Of a stretch of 64,000 nt of DNA, positions 24,520 to 35,498 are shown in pieces (the first letter of the stretch is position 1; the number at the start of each line of letters is the position of its first letter). The stretch spans positions 180,909 through 244,908 of the forward strand of contig JAHDVF020000887.1 of assembly GCA_022606425.2 (NCBI GenBank). The letters run 5' to 3'. The translations under genes and the position numbers were made by a program. The notes beneath the pieces were generated by a model. That model searched no databases. It had not been told where the DNA came from and worked only from the letters and a program-made list of their open reading frames with translations. Source of the stretch: Lepidostoma basale (Eukaryota > Arthropoda > Insecta > Trichoptera > Lepidostomatidae).

Positions 24520-25214
24520 ATGAAATTCATTCTTATTCTTTCTGTGTCCTGTTAGGTCTCCCCAACGTTGACTATTACCCTTTTCATAGTGATGACCTGG
24601 CGAAAAATATCCAGAGTGGTATCCCCTTGCCTTCTCTGGAGGATTTTCTGTCGGGGTTACCTTCCCTTAGCTAGGTGTATCCAGTTTTATGGCACTGGAA
24701 GCTCGCCATTCATCCTCTCTCTATCTGCTATGGCACTAAGTAATAAAATTCATATACAAATTAAATTATATGGAATATCGTTTCTATTTTTTGTTAATGA
24801 AATCTTATACACAAATTGTCTTATTATACACTGTACGTGATAAATCGCTTTGCATCGCTTAAAAATATCACCTCTACCGCTTTCGCCCCCGCTCGGTTCC
24901 GACCTCAGTCTAATCTTTGGAAGCGTTCAAGTCTTGGAAGGGAATAACTCGTCAGCACAATAATGCGCCGTATAACGTATCTAGGGGGCGCGCGGGGGCC
25001 GTGGTGCGTGGGGCCGGCCCCCGTACACAGCCCCGGGCCCTCCGCACAAGGGATGAGCCAGCGGGGAGGGGGTTCCGGAGAATAAAAATTATATACGAGT
25101 AGGAGAGGTGCAAAACTCGCTTCCGTGGGGGCGAAACAAGTCTTTCAAATTTAAGAGTTTATTCTATTAATAATAAAAAATAATGCAATTAGAAATAGAT
25201 TCACTAAAGCAAAG
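24520..25214. other. No gene seen; GC-rich island
   Basis: About 24960-25085 is a strongly GC-rich block. Around it is AT-rich unique DNA. Open frames of 61-98 codons here show no recognisable domain. Confidence 0.35.
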
Positions 25215-25680
25215 ATGGTGGTACATAATTAAGTTCTAGTGCCATCCCTAATGTGTGGAAGTGAAGCTTGGATCTGGCAAAATAAGGATATAAGTAGGTT
25301 ATGCGCCATAGAAAGGAGATCACAAGAAGAATGTGCGGGGAAACCGATATATGAAAGAATACTGCGTGCATCTTAAATGAAATTAAAAAAGGATCCCTGA
25401 GATGATATGGATGTGAAACGAATGGAACAAATGGAACGAATGCACGAAAGAAAATTGTTTGAATACAAGCAGTGTGAATAGAAAGAGAAACCGTGGAAGA
25501 CCAAAGAAAGTATGGCATGATAAATTAATCAAATACTTAAAGGCGGCCACATGCAAAGACGGAAAAATCGACAAACGTGCATGGTATGAATGTACATTAC
25601 TGTGTATGGTATGAATGTAGAGGAAGCTTGAGGGGTATGTCGGGAGAGAGCAGTATGGCGCTCTATGTATGTCAAAATAT
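25215..25680 (+). mobile_element. Non-LTR retrotransposon RT C-terminal fragment
   Basis: In broken frames this encodes VLVPSLMCGSEAWIWQNKD, then IERRS, ERMHERKLFEY, RGRP-like and NQILKGGHM..., MNVEEA.GVCRERAVW. This is the downstream part of an RT frame (LMYGSESW, then GRPRK..DQI..ILKxG) belonging to the family whose 3' tails are at 8990 and 24113. It stops just before the end of the frame, where a perfect palindrome begins (25683). Many stops; inactive. Confidence 0.75.
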
Positions 25681-25682
25681 GC

Positions 25683-25735
25683 CATGTCTTTAATATGTCA
25701 AACCACCAATGGTGGTTTGACATATTAAAGACATG
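25683..25735. repeat. Perfect 53-nt palindrome
   Basis: Two arms of 26 bp (starting CATGTCTTTAATATG and ending in AAACCACCA) are exact complements around a single A at 25709. It lies directly after the retroelement fragment. A perfect match of this length in decayed surroundings suggests recent origin, for example from a fold-back repair event. Confidence 0.9.
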
Positions 25736-25869
25736 TAATTTAAAAATCGAATTGAACACTTTTTTAATACTTTGCATAAAAACCACTTTATAATGAGTAA
25801 GTAGCGCCAACCAAACTGTGTTTTTTATACACAGTATTGAAAAAAGCGTTTAATTTATATTTGATTATA

Positions 25870-25953
25870 GTTGGGAATGGGAATGATATGTTTTCATTCA
25901 TATTAATTATTTAATATAAAATTTTACATTACTTTTCAAGAAACAATAAAAAA
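25870..25953. mobile_element. MITE remnant (outer arm only)
   Basis: gggaatgatatg joined directly to ttttcattcatattaattattta and the terminal tttcaagaaacaata. The centre and left arm are lost. Confidence 0.55.
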
Positions 25954-26059
25954 AATCAAATATGGTATATCGTTCTTCACTTTTGTAAAAAATCATTTAA
26001 AATATTTTGTATACAATAGATGAATCGTGTTTAATTCTACAATTATAATTAGCTTACTA

Positions 26060-26165
26060 GTTAAAGATCCTAATCTACTGGGATTTGGATCAAGCCTGGA
26101 CACTACCATCATGATAATGAGCTCATTTCCGCTCATATTGAAAATTGTAAAATAAATTCTAGTGT
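26060..26165 (+). mobile_element. tRNA-derived SINE fragment
   Basis: Plus-strand partial copy of the SINE also found at 10354 and 50018. It has the B-box region (GGATCAAGCCTGGACAC), then the body (atgataatgagctcatttccgctcatattgaaaattgtaa) and the tail aataaattctag. The 5' tRNA-like half with the A box is decayed. Confidence 0.6.
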
Positions 26166-26195
26166 CATTTATTTAAATTCTTGGTATTATTTTTT

Positions 26196-26322
26196 TAAAC
26201 GCACAATTCCTGGAATATTTTATAAAAGTGTTTTGCCTTGCTATTATCAAATGCTGATTTTTTGATAATGTCCTAGCTAGGCAAAAGATGTTAATTCCGT
26301 AAAATACTATGAAACTTCCTGG
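26196..26322. mobile_element. Palindromic MITE inner core
   Basis: Only the inner arms are kept: 'gttttgccttgctattatcaaatg' and TTTGATAATGTCCTAGCTAGGCAAAAGATG, around a four-base centre. The outer CAGACG blocks are gone. The GAAA box reads AAAA. Confidence 0.6.
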
Positions 26323-26814
26323 CCCTGGAGCCTCGCGCCTAGCAGGCATCAGATTACATTCCCTCCGATGACGGGCATTGTGGAGAGCGCCATTGTTTTG
26401 GCTATGGTTCGCATTTCAATCTTTTAAATGTTCTCGGGCCCACTCGTTGAAGTGTGTCCCAGTAATAATAATCATAACCCGCGCGTGTCATCAATCCCAG
26501 TGATAAAACATTTATTACAAATATCTAGTGAATAATATACCTTTAGTAACATACTTTAGGCAAGGGTTGATATGACATTGACGAAATACAAAATATCTTT
26601 GAAAGACAAATAATAATAACGTATTTTTGATGTAGCGTTAAAAATATTTAAATAGCGATTCCCTTAATTGATTAAATAGTAGTTCGTTGTTTCAAGAATG
26701 AACCAGGCTTATGTTCAAGATTGAACACCATGCCCATCTCAAAAAAGCCTAACCAAACCAAGCCAAAACCAAGATTATTATATAACGAATTCGGCTAAAG
26801 TAATTCGACTATCG
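26323..26814. other. No gene seen
   Basis: Unique DNA between a MITE core and a retroelement fragment. Nothing recognisable. Confidence 0.4.
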
Positions 26815-27150
26815 CTCGGTGCGCCTTCATGGACCAGGATCACACAACTGCATCTAGAATCGGGAACCCCGATGATTGAAGAATTCATTCAGAAACCTGG
26901 CGAACGTTTTTACAAAGGACTCCCTACAATAAAATACCTCACAAATTACGACTCAAACACCCCTTCCCGCCGCCACTAGCGTCCAAAATCAGAGGAATAC
27001 TCCGGGCCATACAAATCAAGCCCCCGCATAAACCAACAACCCACCAAATTACCATTCCAACAATGTTTCCATGAAACGTAAGAAGAATAACCACAAGAAC
27101 GGAACCTCTGTAAGCCAGAAAATATAAATCCAAGTCCAAATCGAACAGTT
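26815..27150 (+). mobile_element. Jockey-like non-LTR retrotransposon 3' fragment
   Basis: In broken frames: LSLGAPSWTRITQLHLESGTPMIEEFIQKPGERFYKGL..., then L.NYDSNTPSR. This is the end of an RT frame of the Jockey-like type (ALRIxLGAP...xTQLHxExGIPxIEEFI). A 3' untranslated region follows with 'gaacctctgtaagccag' and a tail of AAGTCC units. Compared with 47345-47815 it has lost the upstream part and several short pieces. Inactive. Confidence 0.75.
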
Positions 27151-27639
27151 CGTCAGCTAGAAGCGCATTTCTACATGTTCTTGTTAACTATCCTCGTAGA
27201 GAAGCTGTGATCTAAACAATCTATGGTCATCGGGAGTCTTGCAGAATACAACAGTTATCTGAGTGTAGGCCTAGGAATGCTACTAATTCTCCCATACTAA
27301 AAGCCCTCCTACCCAGAACTTTAGAGAACATTTGTAGATGCGTCAATACCAAAACATTTCCAGATAGTCGCATTTCTTATCATTTACCGCATACATGGTA
27401 CTAGAATAGGTTTATAATAATGAGTACACGAGATCCACGTGTATTTTAATTGTGAAGATCTTAAAGTTTTGTTAAAGTTCTCATTTGATTATTAAACCTG
27501 TTTGTCTAAATTGGAACTTAGCTTCGTTTAATTTACCCGCCTGCATCGCCATACCTTTTATTTCGATCTGTTTTTATTCGTGGAACTTTTCGTGTAACAT
27601 AAGTATTATCTTATATATTACGTAGGTACAGAGTATCAT
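27151..27639. other. No gene seen
   Basis: Unique AT-rich sequence between two fragments of the same retroelement family. No features recognised. Confidence 0.4.
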
Positions 27640-27815
27640 AAACTCTAAATCCCCCGTCGCCCTCTTTCGGAGGGACACTCCGGGCCATACATTTAGTCCC
27701 ATCATAAAACAACTACCAAATCACATTCCAACAATGTTTCCTACAGACGTAAGAGGAATAGCCATTAGAGCTGAACCTCTGTAAGCCAGAAGATCCAAGT
27801 CCAAGTCCAAGTGTT
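27640..27815 (+). mobile_element. Jockey-like retroelement 3' end with (AAGTCC)n tail
   Basis: Only the 3' untranslated region: 'ctttcggagggacactccgggccatac', 'tcccatcataaaacaactaccaa', 'cagacgtaagaggaatagcc', 'gagctgaacctctgtaagccagaagatcc' and then AAGTCC repeated three times. A near-identical stretch in the opposite orientation is at 53819-54010. The tandem hexamer in place of poly(A) is characteristic of this family in the window. Confidence 0.7.
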
Positions 27816-30454
27816 ACTCCTATTGACTAAAAATGTTTTAAAAAATAGATGAGTACATATAAATGTGACTAAATTTAAAAACCCAAGAAGAGGGTGAGCG
27901 AAGTAAATGAAAAAAAAACTTCGTCAAATTATTAAACACCAATCTGAACTGATTACATTTTAACTATGTACTGCTTACCTTGTGTATAAAATACTTTCAG
28001 ATTACATTTAAATTAAAAAAGATTTCTTTCAATAATATATGTTCATCACTTGATTTTATTTTAACGACATACGTATTACAAAAAAATCAGATTTTTCTTT
28101 TTAATTTTGTTTCATTTTCCTACCTTTTATGTCAGCCATCTAACTTTTTCCATCAATCTATCGCCATGAGCTTCATAATGTCTGCGGATCATTACGTACC
28201 AGCGATGTTATATTTACGCATATAAAAAATTCAACCTACCGGGATCAAAGTCCAACCGGACACTGACGCCCCTGTGGGAAAATTCCATTTTATATACGTC
28301 GGCCGTGCCTGGCCCGACGGGGCGTCGGCGGAAACAGCCGAGCGGCGCCGGAAACTGCCGACGGAGAATAAATAAATTAATTAAAAGCCGGAGTGAGTGA
28401 TAGGTAACGGTTCGGTCGGAATGGCTAGAGAACGCTTTATGAGATAAGGCACACAGGGCTGCGGCGTAACGGGCTGAGACTCAGACTAGTATTAAGAGTG
28501 GCTGCGACTACCAGGCACCGCGGGCGTCAGAGAATAGAGACAAATCAACGTATATTACAGACATTGTGTTTTTACAATGTGACAAGTTGTTTTTTATTAT
28601 TCATCGGTTTTCTTTGTGATTGTTTATTCCCAAGTGTTTATTGCAACATTACGCTTTCAAATAAATTAACAACCTAACGAAACTAGCGGAAACAGAACTG
28701 GTTGGTACAAACAAGAAAAGAGCTATAAAATTTAAATGTAATTGTGTCTCATTTATTCCTAGTCAAATTTTAAGAGTGATTATATACTTCGATCTTCTTG
28801 TATAACAATAGGTCTATTACGAAAGTGGAAGAGATTTTTCAATTCTTAAAAGGTTTGTTTTAATGTTGATGTTAAGGGGCACGAGTTCCCGCTGCGCCCT
28901 GCGCCCAGTATCCCCGCGCGGTATGTTGTGTAGGGAATGCGGAGGGCTGTGTGTGTTGGTAATCTTGCCTCATAGCGGACTATTATTCCGGCCTGACAAT
29001 GCGACTAATTGGAAGCTGACGGGAGCTAGCTGCAGAGGCCAGGTCGGCGGGCAGGGGTGAAGGGGTAGAGGGAGAGTTCTGATAGTTTTCGGATTTAGGC
29101 GGTAATCATTCCAAATAACGAGACGTTTTGATTGTTATTAAATTTTAATTGGGAGTTATTGTGCGCGGGTGACGCGCCGCTCAATCATTGTACTGCGGGC
29201 TGGTGACACGTGACATGTGTTAGGCTCGGCTTCCGGCGCCATGGGATAAGCAGTGTTCTTGATTCCAACAACTCGAGTAGTTCATCTCACCACATCAATA
29301 TGTTTCCTCCTTCAATCATGACATGATAGTATTTTATAAATTGCAAAACGCCAAAAATATTAAAACAATTTCGTTTTATCATAATATTTTAATTCAGTGG
29401 TTATCGAATATGTTTCGGGTGGTTGTACAAATATTTATACCTCTTACTTACTATCCCTGCCAATTTCTGTATTATACAATACTTCATCTTAAGGTTTTTA
29501 CAGAGAGAAAGAATGGTAACCGTTTTCTGTGCTGTGCTGAATTCAGAATTGGAGCGTAGCAATGAAAAGTTTTCTCATAATGATTAAAACAAGAATTCAA
29601 AATACAAAGTGAAGGCAAATATGGAAAGAAAAAGCAAAATCTCAATTAAGTCGTTCACCTTTCATCCTAAAGATAATTGTTTCAGAAATATGTAATAAGA
29701 TCAATTATACACGCCCTTCTCACTAGATGGTCAAATGCAACTGGAGTCCGACGATATTTCATTTGTTGCATTAAATGTGGGTCGAGGGGTAAGAGTAAGA
29801 GTAAGAGTGGGGTGTGCACTGTCGCTGTGCACTTAGTTAAAGTTTACAGTCTACATTGTGTAATCATTATCAAATCAGTCCAACCCCATTTGGAGTTAAT
29901 TAACTTAACAGCGCAATCTGAAACGGCGGAATGATTGCCGCCGTGCCGTGTAAATGATCCGAGATGCGATCAATAAGACATTCAATATACAATTTAATGA
30001 TTGTTACAAGAAAACAAAAAGCCCTCGGATCATTTACATCACTAATCACACTCCCGTCAAATCGGAGCCTTAAATACGGGGTTATTTAGGCTGTCGGAGA
30101 TTAGGGGCGATGAAGACTGTCGGATTTAAGAGGACATTTTAGGGGATGTAAACCTGGCCTTACGGCTCGATTGTGTAGCTCATTGATTAATTCCTACACA
30201 ATTTACTGGAGCTGAATGGGCTCGGGTTCGGGGCCAATCAAATGCTAATCTACCACCTTTTTGGACAGAGACGGAGCTGGGAGATAGATTAAATAACCAA
30301 ATATATTGTGTTCACGTGGAATCTGAATGAATCCAGTTTCATCCCATCCGCGCGCATGTATTAAACTAAGATCTACCATATACTCGTATTAGATATCCAG
30401 ATACCTTTTCAAACTCGATTGACAAAGTAATATAATAATATGTCGCATTGAATT
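27816..30454. other. No gene seen; GC-rich islands and one inverted repeat
   Basis: Unique DNA. GC-rich islands are at about 28280-28380 (many CGGC motifs), 28870-29060 and 29150-29240. A (TAAGAG)n microsatellite is near 29790-29812. A 15-bp perfect inverted repeat is at 29949-29963 and 30025-30039. Open frames stay below 86 codons with no recognisable family. The composition resembles non-coding conserved DNA near a developmental gene, but I cannot verify conservation. Confidence 0.35.
29949..30039. repeat. 15-bp perfect inverted repeat, 61-nt spacer
   Basis: TGTAAATGATCCGAG at 29949-29963 and its exact complement at 30025-30039. The spacer does not obviously extend the stem, so a microRNA precursor is unlikely. 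Paired binding sites or a small foldback element are alternatives. Confidence 0.7.
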
Positions 30455-30660
30455 TTTGTTTCCTGAACAATGATGTAAAGCTCCATATTAAATATTGAAT
30501 ACGAATGAAAACGACTGTTTTCTAGAAGTTTTATTTTAGTTTATAGATATGTTTCATCTTACTAAAAGTTTTGACAATGCCTTATTAAGGCAAAACATGT
30601 CCATCCCTTAAAATATAGTATAAGTTCTAGAAAATAGACGTTTCCATTCGTATTAATTAT
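30455..30660. mobile_element. Palindromic MITE copy
   Basis: Left end TTGTTTCCTGAACAATGATGTAAAG, AACGACTGTTTTCTAGAAG, short inner arm ATATGTTTCATCTTACT. The right arm is TTTTGACAATGCCTTATTAAGGCAAAACATGTCC, then TTCTAGAAAATAGACG. G12 of the hammerhead-like core is A here. Confidence 0.7.
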
Positions 30661-30784
30661 CGGACTGAATTTGAGAGTTGTCAATCAATCAAACGCGTTG
30701 TTTCATACAAAATTACTGATTTTTTTTTTTAGATAAGCAATTCAAATTGTTCGATATTGAAGCAAAATAACAAGCAGGACTCTA

Positions 30785-31035
30785 CGCAACGGAATAAATA
30801 TGTTATCAGATGGGAGAGACAGAGGACAATAAATTGGAAGGACTATTTGAAAAGAATGGACACCCAATGATTACCACACCTTGCCTTACATGGAAATCCA
30901 GAGGAAAGAAAGATGCCTGGTAGACCTCCCCCCCCAAGAGTTGGAAAGACAGCTGGGAATCCACATCGCAAGAGGCAGCAAACTCTGCACAAACAGACCC
31001 TAGCGACCCCCAACCAGCACACGAAGAAGAAAATA
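30785..31035 (+). mobile_element. Non-LTR retrotransposon 3' terminal fragment
   Basis: Encodes, with one stop, an IKWERQRTINWKDYLKRMD stretch, then LPHLALHGNPEERKMPGRPP. This is the R.RW.DHV.RM...LP..AL.G.P.G.R..GRP block at the end of several insect RT frames. It ends in 'acgaagaagaaaataaat'. About 250 bp remain of a multi-kilobase element. Confidence 0.7.
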
Positions 31036-32844
31036 AATATTGATCATTATTATTTGTTCACTGAACATTGTGCATTGTGAAGCTGCTACGGGCGTTACGG
31101 CGCCTCTCCTTAGCTTCGCTCTCTCAATCCCTAGGCCCGTCCCTCGTCCATGTGAGACATACGTTAGTATAAATGCTTGTTTTTTTTTCAAATCAAGAGG
31201 AGCCCCGGCCACATTTAATATAAGTTTTACAAAATAAGTTGTTAATAATAAATAAAAATAGAGAATGGGGTCACGAAAGTATAGAGGGAATTTACATACA
31301 GAATGTATAGGAGAAGGGTAGAGCGCCTCTAACTACAACTACCTACTGTGCTGTGCCTAATTCAGACACATAATTCTCCCTCCCCGCTCCCGCTTCCAGC
31401 CGTAGAGCTCCCCGTTAGTCGGGAAGCAGCATTCATTATGCAACCGCATAGTTCAGATCGCCTCTCCAAGTAAGAAGGCGATTAATATTGCATCAGGCGG
31501 GCTAATTTAGGAGCCGGCCCTGCCCCAGCAACAGATACCCGGAGGGTAAATATGGCGCCTATTTAACGTTTCGCTGCCCACCCGACGCGCGCATATACAT
31601 ATTCTACGGGTTATCTTTCTAATCCGGAGATCAAAGTCTTTTACGAAGAAAGACATTTCATTTCCATACATCTGAACCTAGATTCGTGTTCATTTCCGAA
31701 TTGTCGATGAATATGTTCTAAATGTGGAATGGTTCGCGCTCCTTCGTAGACTTCCTAGAGACCGAGCGAGCTGCCTGACTGGGACTCGTGTAACATCTCT
31801 ACCGTATAACAGACTTACACCATGTTTATACTAAATACAATGCAATCGTTCTTTAGAATATTATCTATTTTTTTATTTACTAATGCTCACCTTTTAAATA
31901 AAAAATAACAATTTGAAAACATAACAACCCTCTGTCAAAGATAAATTACTTGGGAATCAACCCCTATTGGAAAGCTTTGAATTTGGGTCAATTAGTGTTT
32001 AATTAACGAAATCGAGAGATTCAAATTCAGAAACGTAAAAATGTTTTTTATCTCAAAGAACTCACCAAAACGCCTACACGAATTGTACTGTACATAATAT
32101 TAAATTCCGTATAGACGATGTTCTGCGAGAGGAATTTTTACCAAATAGGAAGCATTGATATTATATTTACAGGAAGAAATACTATTTGGGTGGAGAATCT
32201 CCCGGAATAGATTTAAAATGTTGTAATAAAATATCTTTCACAATCTGATGGGGGCGGAGAGGGGGGAACATTTTTATGTAAAATATTTTACATTTCGTGG
32301 AGATACCGCGCCGTTACGAGATTAAGTGCTTAAAAAAGCTTTTACTTTGGTTGAATAAAGCCGTGGAAGTATCAGGTGAAGAGGCCTATCGAATTCAAAA
32401 AAATATATATTCAATATTTCCATACAAAATATCTAGAAAACGGTTCACCACCTCGAGATTTTTACAAAACATTAAATATTTAGCATTTACTTATTATCGT
32501 AAATCGGGGTATCTTTGGGTACTCAAATATCAGCTTCTTAAAACTGCTTTCCCAAATTAAACTTGTAAGAAATACGAAGCAAAAATCTTAAGAAAAACAC
32601 ATCTGAAGAAGCACACTCTGAATCAGCCAAACTTTTCTATGACATATGTTCCTTAACAAACTAGTAATACAATTTATTTTTACTATCGTAGACGTATCAC
32701 GTATACAGTGGAAATAAATTTCTATCCTTATTTTCAATCCTATTATAAATGTAACGTGTTCGTTTTATTTCCAAAAACCTAGTTTTTCTTTTTTCGCTGT
32801 ATAGTTTACGAGTTATATAGATACTGTAGTAAATTCCTTCGGTG
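31036..32844. other. No gene seen; GC-rich island
   Basis: A GC-rich island at about 31370-31600 (Sp1-like boxes and CpGs, and 'cagcattcattatgcaa') sits in AT-rich unique DNA. An 87-codon open frame at 32297-32560 is AT-rich and lysine-rich and matches no family known to me; probably chance. Confidence 0.35.
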
Positions 32845-33290
32845 TGTCGCGACTTGACTATTGTAATGGAATTTATGCAAACATTCCAAAACATCAAGAA
32901 AACATACTTCAATCTGCGTTCAATGCACCAGCAAGACTCATTCAAGGCATTCCAAAAAAGTCCCATATAACACAACATCTCAAAGAACTTCACTGGCTTA
33001 ACTCTGGTGGACAGTCTTAAAGCGCCACATGGAATGAAATCAGGCTATATATCCGAAATCTGTAAAACGGACAGCCTAAAAACATTGAAATCCACACTTC
33101 GCTCAGCAAACTCCTCGGCAATAGGAAGATTAGATGAGCCGAAGCGTTGCCCTAGTACAAATTTCGGAGATCGAGCCTTTGCGGTAGCCGGTCCATCAGC
33201 TTGGAACAATCTCCCTTCACACCTTAGATGCGTAAATGATTTCTGATCTAAGCTGAAAACCCATTTCATACCCAACATAAAACTTGAATA
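32845..33290 (+). mobile_element. CR1/L2-like non-LTR retrotransposon RT C-terminus
   Basis: The first frame reads RLDYCNGIYANIPKHQENILQSAFNAPARLIQGI...HITQHLKELHWL. The second reads SLKTLKSTLRSANSSAIGRLDEPKR...NFGDRAFAVAGPSAWNNLPSHLR. These are the DYCN..L, ARL, LHWLP and FGDRAFS.AGPRLWN.LP blocks at the end of CR1/L2-type RT frames. A frameshift near 33010 and a stop near 33244 break it. The 5' part is absent. Confidence 0.8.
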
Positions 33291-34369
33291 TTTTGTTCTA
33301 TTATACTTTCTAACCGATCGCGAATATCAGATGCAGCGTTCACATTTAGATTTTTAGATTTCAAACGCGTCTTAATGCGCCTTTGAGGTGATTACATCAC
33401 AAAAGCGGCGCTTTAAAAGTAAGCATATTATTTTATTACAACAAAACACCCACGTCTCCGGGAACCGGAAGCAATATGCCCGTCTTTAAACTATCATACA
33501 AACATATTGATTATACAAAAACGCAATTATTTTTCGAAATGTAAGAACAATTGTTGAATTAGTGAATGTAATAAAACGTTTACGTTGTCTCTCTCGATGG
33601 CGAGCTTGTGAAATCATTAAAGCCGAACCGCCGCCTATAAACTATTAGCCAAGCAGTTTTCTGGGAAGGCTGCGATATTTACACAACATTAGCGCCGCGG
33701 CGAAAAACATGTTAACGGCAAGTACTATTTGCAGACTAGCAACACAATAGGCCATAGACGATAGCCCTTTATGCAAGCCACGGTTAATGGTCAGCTAAAG
33801 CAAGTACTCCACCAGCACCTACCTACAAGACTAACGATTATCCTGCCCCCTTCCCCCTAGCGTCGGCTATGGCGCCTTATTTACTCACCAAAGAAACCCT
33901 ATAACGTGCTCATTATTGCTCACTTCGGTCATATACTATCATAAGCTATCTCATGTTCTCTCTGCGACGTATAAATACACAAGAGTGCGTATATAATGAT
34001 TGGGTCTGAATCAATTATCAATCCGGAATACAATTAGAACTTCGTAATTAGAGGGACATAAAAGAAGCTCGCTGTAAACCCGCGCGAGACGAAACTTCTC
34101 TCCGAGTTACGGATAGTTTGTAAAGACAAAGAGCGCGCCGGGCTAGGCCGGGCTCCCTGGCCAGATATAATGCACCAAGTCAAACACCACTATTAAATTT
34201 CCCCAACGAGAAAATAACACAAAATCTGCGAACTTAATTCCTCCCGTCTCCTGGCCTCTCCTGCTGAACGGAGGGGAAACTTTTATTATGGACGAGATAG
34301 TTCGCTTTTGTACTGCGGCCAGGGCTGCCTGACTCCGCTTGGTAGTGGTCTCGATATGTGAGAATAGCT
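33291..34369. other. No gene seen
   Basis: Unique sequence. The part from 34070 to 34330 is more GC-rich. No recognisable element or gene. Confidence 0.35.
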
Positions 34370-34760
34370 AATTACTCGTATGTATGGAAGTAAAGAATGC
34401 AACCAGCAGAAGAAGGATGAGAGCAGAATGTGTGGTAAAACGATGTATTATAGAATTTCAAATGCTGATAGCAGGAAGGAATGTAGAGAAGAAGAAAAAA
34501 ATATGAACAAAATTATGAATGGATCATTGCGTTAGTTTTGACATATGGAATCCATGGTTAAGAATGTATACGTTAACGATGTGGATGGATTGCAGAGTCG
34601 AGGAAAACAAGGCATGACCGAATTAATCAAATATTAAAAGTCGCCCATCCGAGTAGTCGGAAGAATCAACGCGTGTGATGTCTCGCTGTATGAATATGGG
34701 GGATGCTAAAGAGGTATGTCAGGATAGAGTAGTGTCTTCCAGAGAAACGGCGAGATTGTT
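34370..34760 (+). mobile_element. Non-LTR retrotransposon RT C-terminal fragment
   Basis: Strongly decayed copy of the family at 25215 and 52015. It has the 'gtatgtatggaagtaaagaatg' (MYGSKE-like), 'aatcaaatattaaaagtcg', 'tgtatgaatatgggggatgctaaagaggtatgtcaggatagag' (MNMGDAKEVCQDR) blocks. Many stops. Confidence 0.65.
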
Positions 34761-34861
34761 TGTTGTTGTTGTAAACGACACACGAGAAATAACATTAGAC
34801 AAATACATGTTACTTCAGAGAAAATAAAAAAAGGTCTACTTAATTGTACTATACTTTGAAT

Positions 34862-34932
34862 GTGAGTTTATATTATTCTCCTGATGATGAAGGTGTAAAG
34901 CCTTCAAAACATGCCGAGAAAAATAAACTCAC
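34862..34932 (+). ncRNA. Hammerhead ribozyme-like motif (mutated)
   Basis: Type I hammerhead layout on the plus strand. Stem I has ten outer pairs (GTGAGTTTAT with ATAAACTCAC), an internal loop and three inner pairs (CTC with GAG). The core CTGATGA is at 34881-34887, followed by one unpaired T. Stem II is GAAGG-TGTAAAG-CCTTC. Then comes AAAA where GAAA is expected (34906) and CATGCC where the site would be CATGTC. The two changes (G12 to A and U16.1 to C) should abolish cleavage. A sister at 49544-49594 keeps both. Likely the end of a Penelope-like element. Confidence 0.65.
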
Positions 34933-35097
34933 GGGTGCAAAAAAACAGTGTTTTAATTAATTAAATAATTCGTAATAGTGGAATTCCACAGTGTTAACGC
35001 CTTAAGATAATTAAAATTTTGTGTACTTTTTATAAATAATTCAATAGTTTTAAAATAGTGTTGTTTTGTTCCCCTTAATCCCTATTCGTTTCCTTGT

Positions 35098-35280
35098 GCT
35101 TGGACTTGGATCTTCTGACTTACAGAACATTGTTGGAAATGTAATTTAACATCAAAACCTCTATCATTATACTAATTTATTTCAAAACATTGTAGTATTA
35201 ATTACGTAAATATTTTAGTTAATAATGCCAGGATAGAACAACGTGGCGATCCATCCTCGTTAGTTAGTTAGTTAAGTTTT
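35098..35280. mobile_element. Two retroelement tail scraps
   Basis: 35098-35145 is the minus-strand extreme 3' end of the Jockey-like family (ttggacttggatcttctgacttacag, then aacattgttgg). 35229-35275 is a plus-strand tail of the TTAG family (ccaggatagaacaacgtgg, cgatccatcctc, then TTAGTTAGTTAG). Both are too short for more. Confidence 0.5.
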
Positions 35281-35498
35281 AGTTAAAAGCTGAACTGATT
35301 GTGGCAACCCTGTATGTGATAGTCATTTAGCTTTCGAAGTTCCCATCTCTGTTTACCCTTTAGTTCATTAATCGGAACTTTGGAACTTGTTGAAGAGTGC
35401 GAACTTTGTATTTTAATTGAGTAAGTACAGCCAAGTACTACACTTTTGATCGTGCACACACGCTAACATTTCGCGCTGTGCTTACATAATACGTAATA

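Noticed and set aside
25204..25810. Three overlapping minus-strand frames of 93-104 codons
   Set aside because: They are antisense to the retroelement fragment at 25215-25680 and to the palindrome.
29949..30039. MicroRNA precursor
   Set aside because: The stem is 15 bp with a 61-nt loop that does not extend the pairing; insect precursors have longer stems and shorter loops.
32297..32560. 87-codon lysine-rich frame as a small gene
   Set aside because: AT-rich, no recognisable start context, and no family or neighbour supports it.
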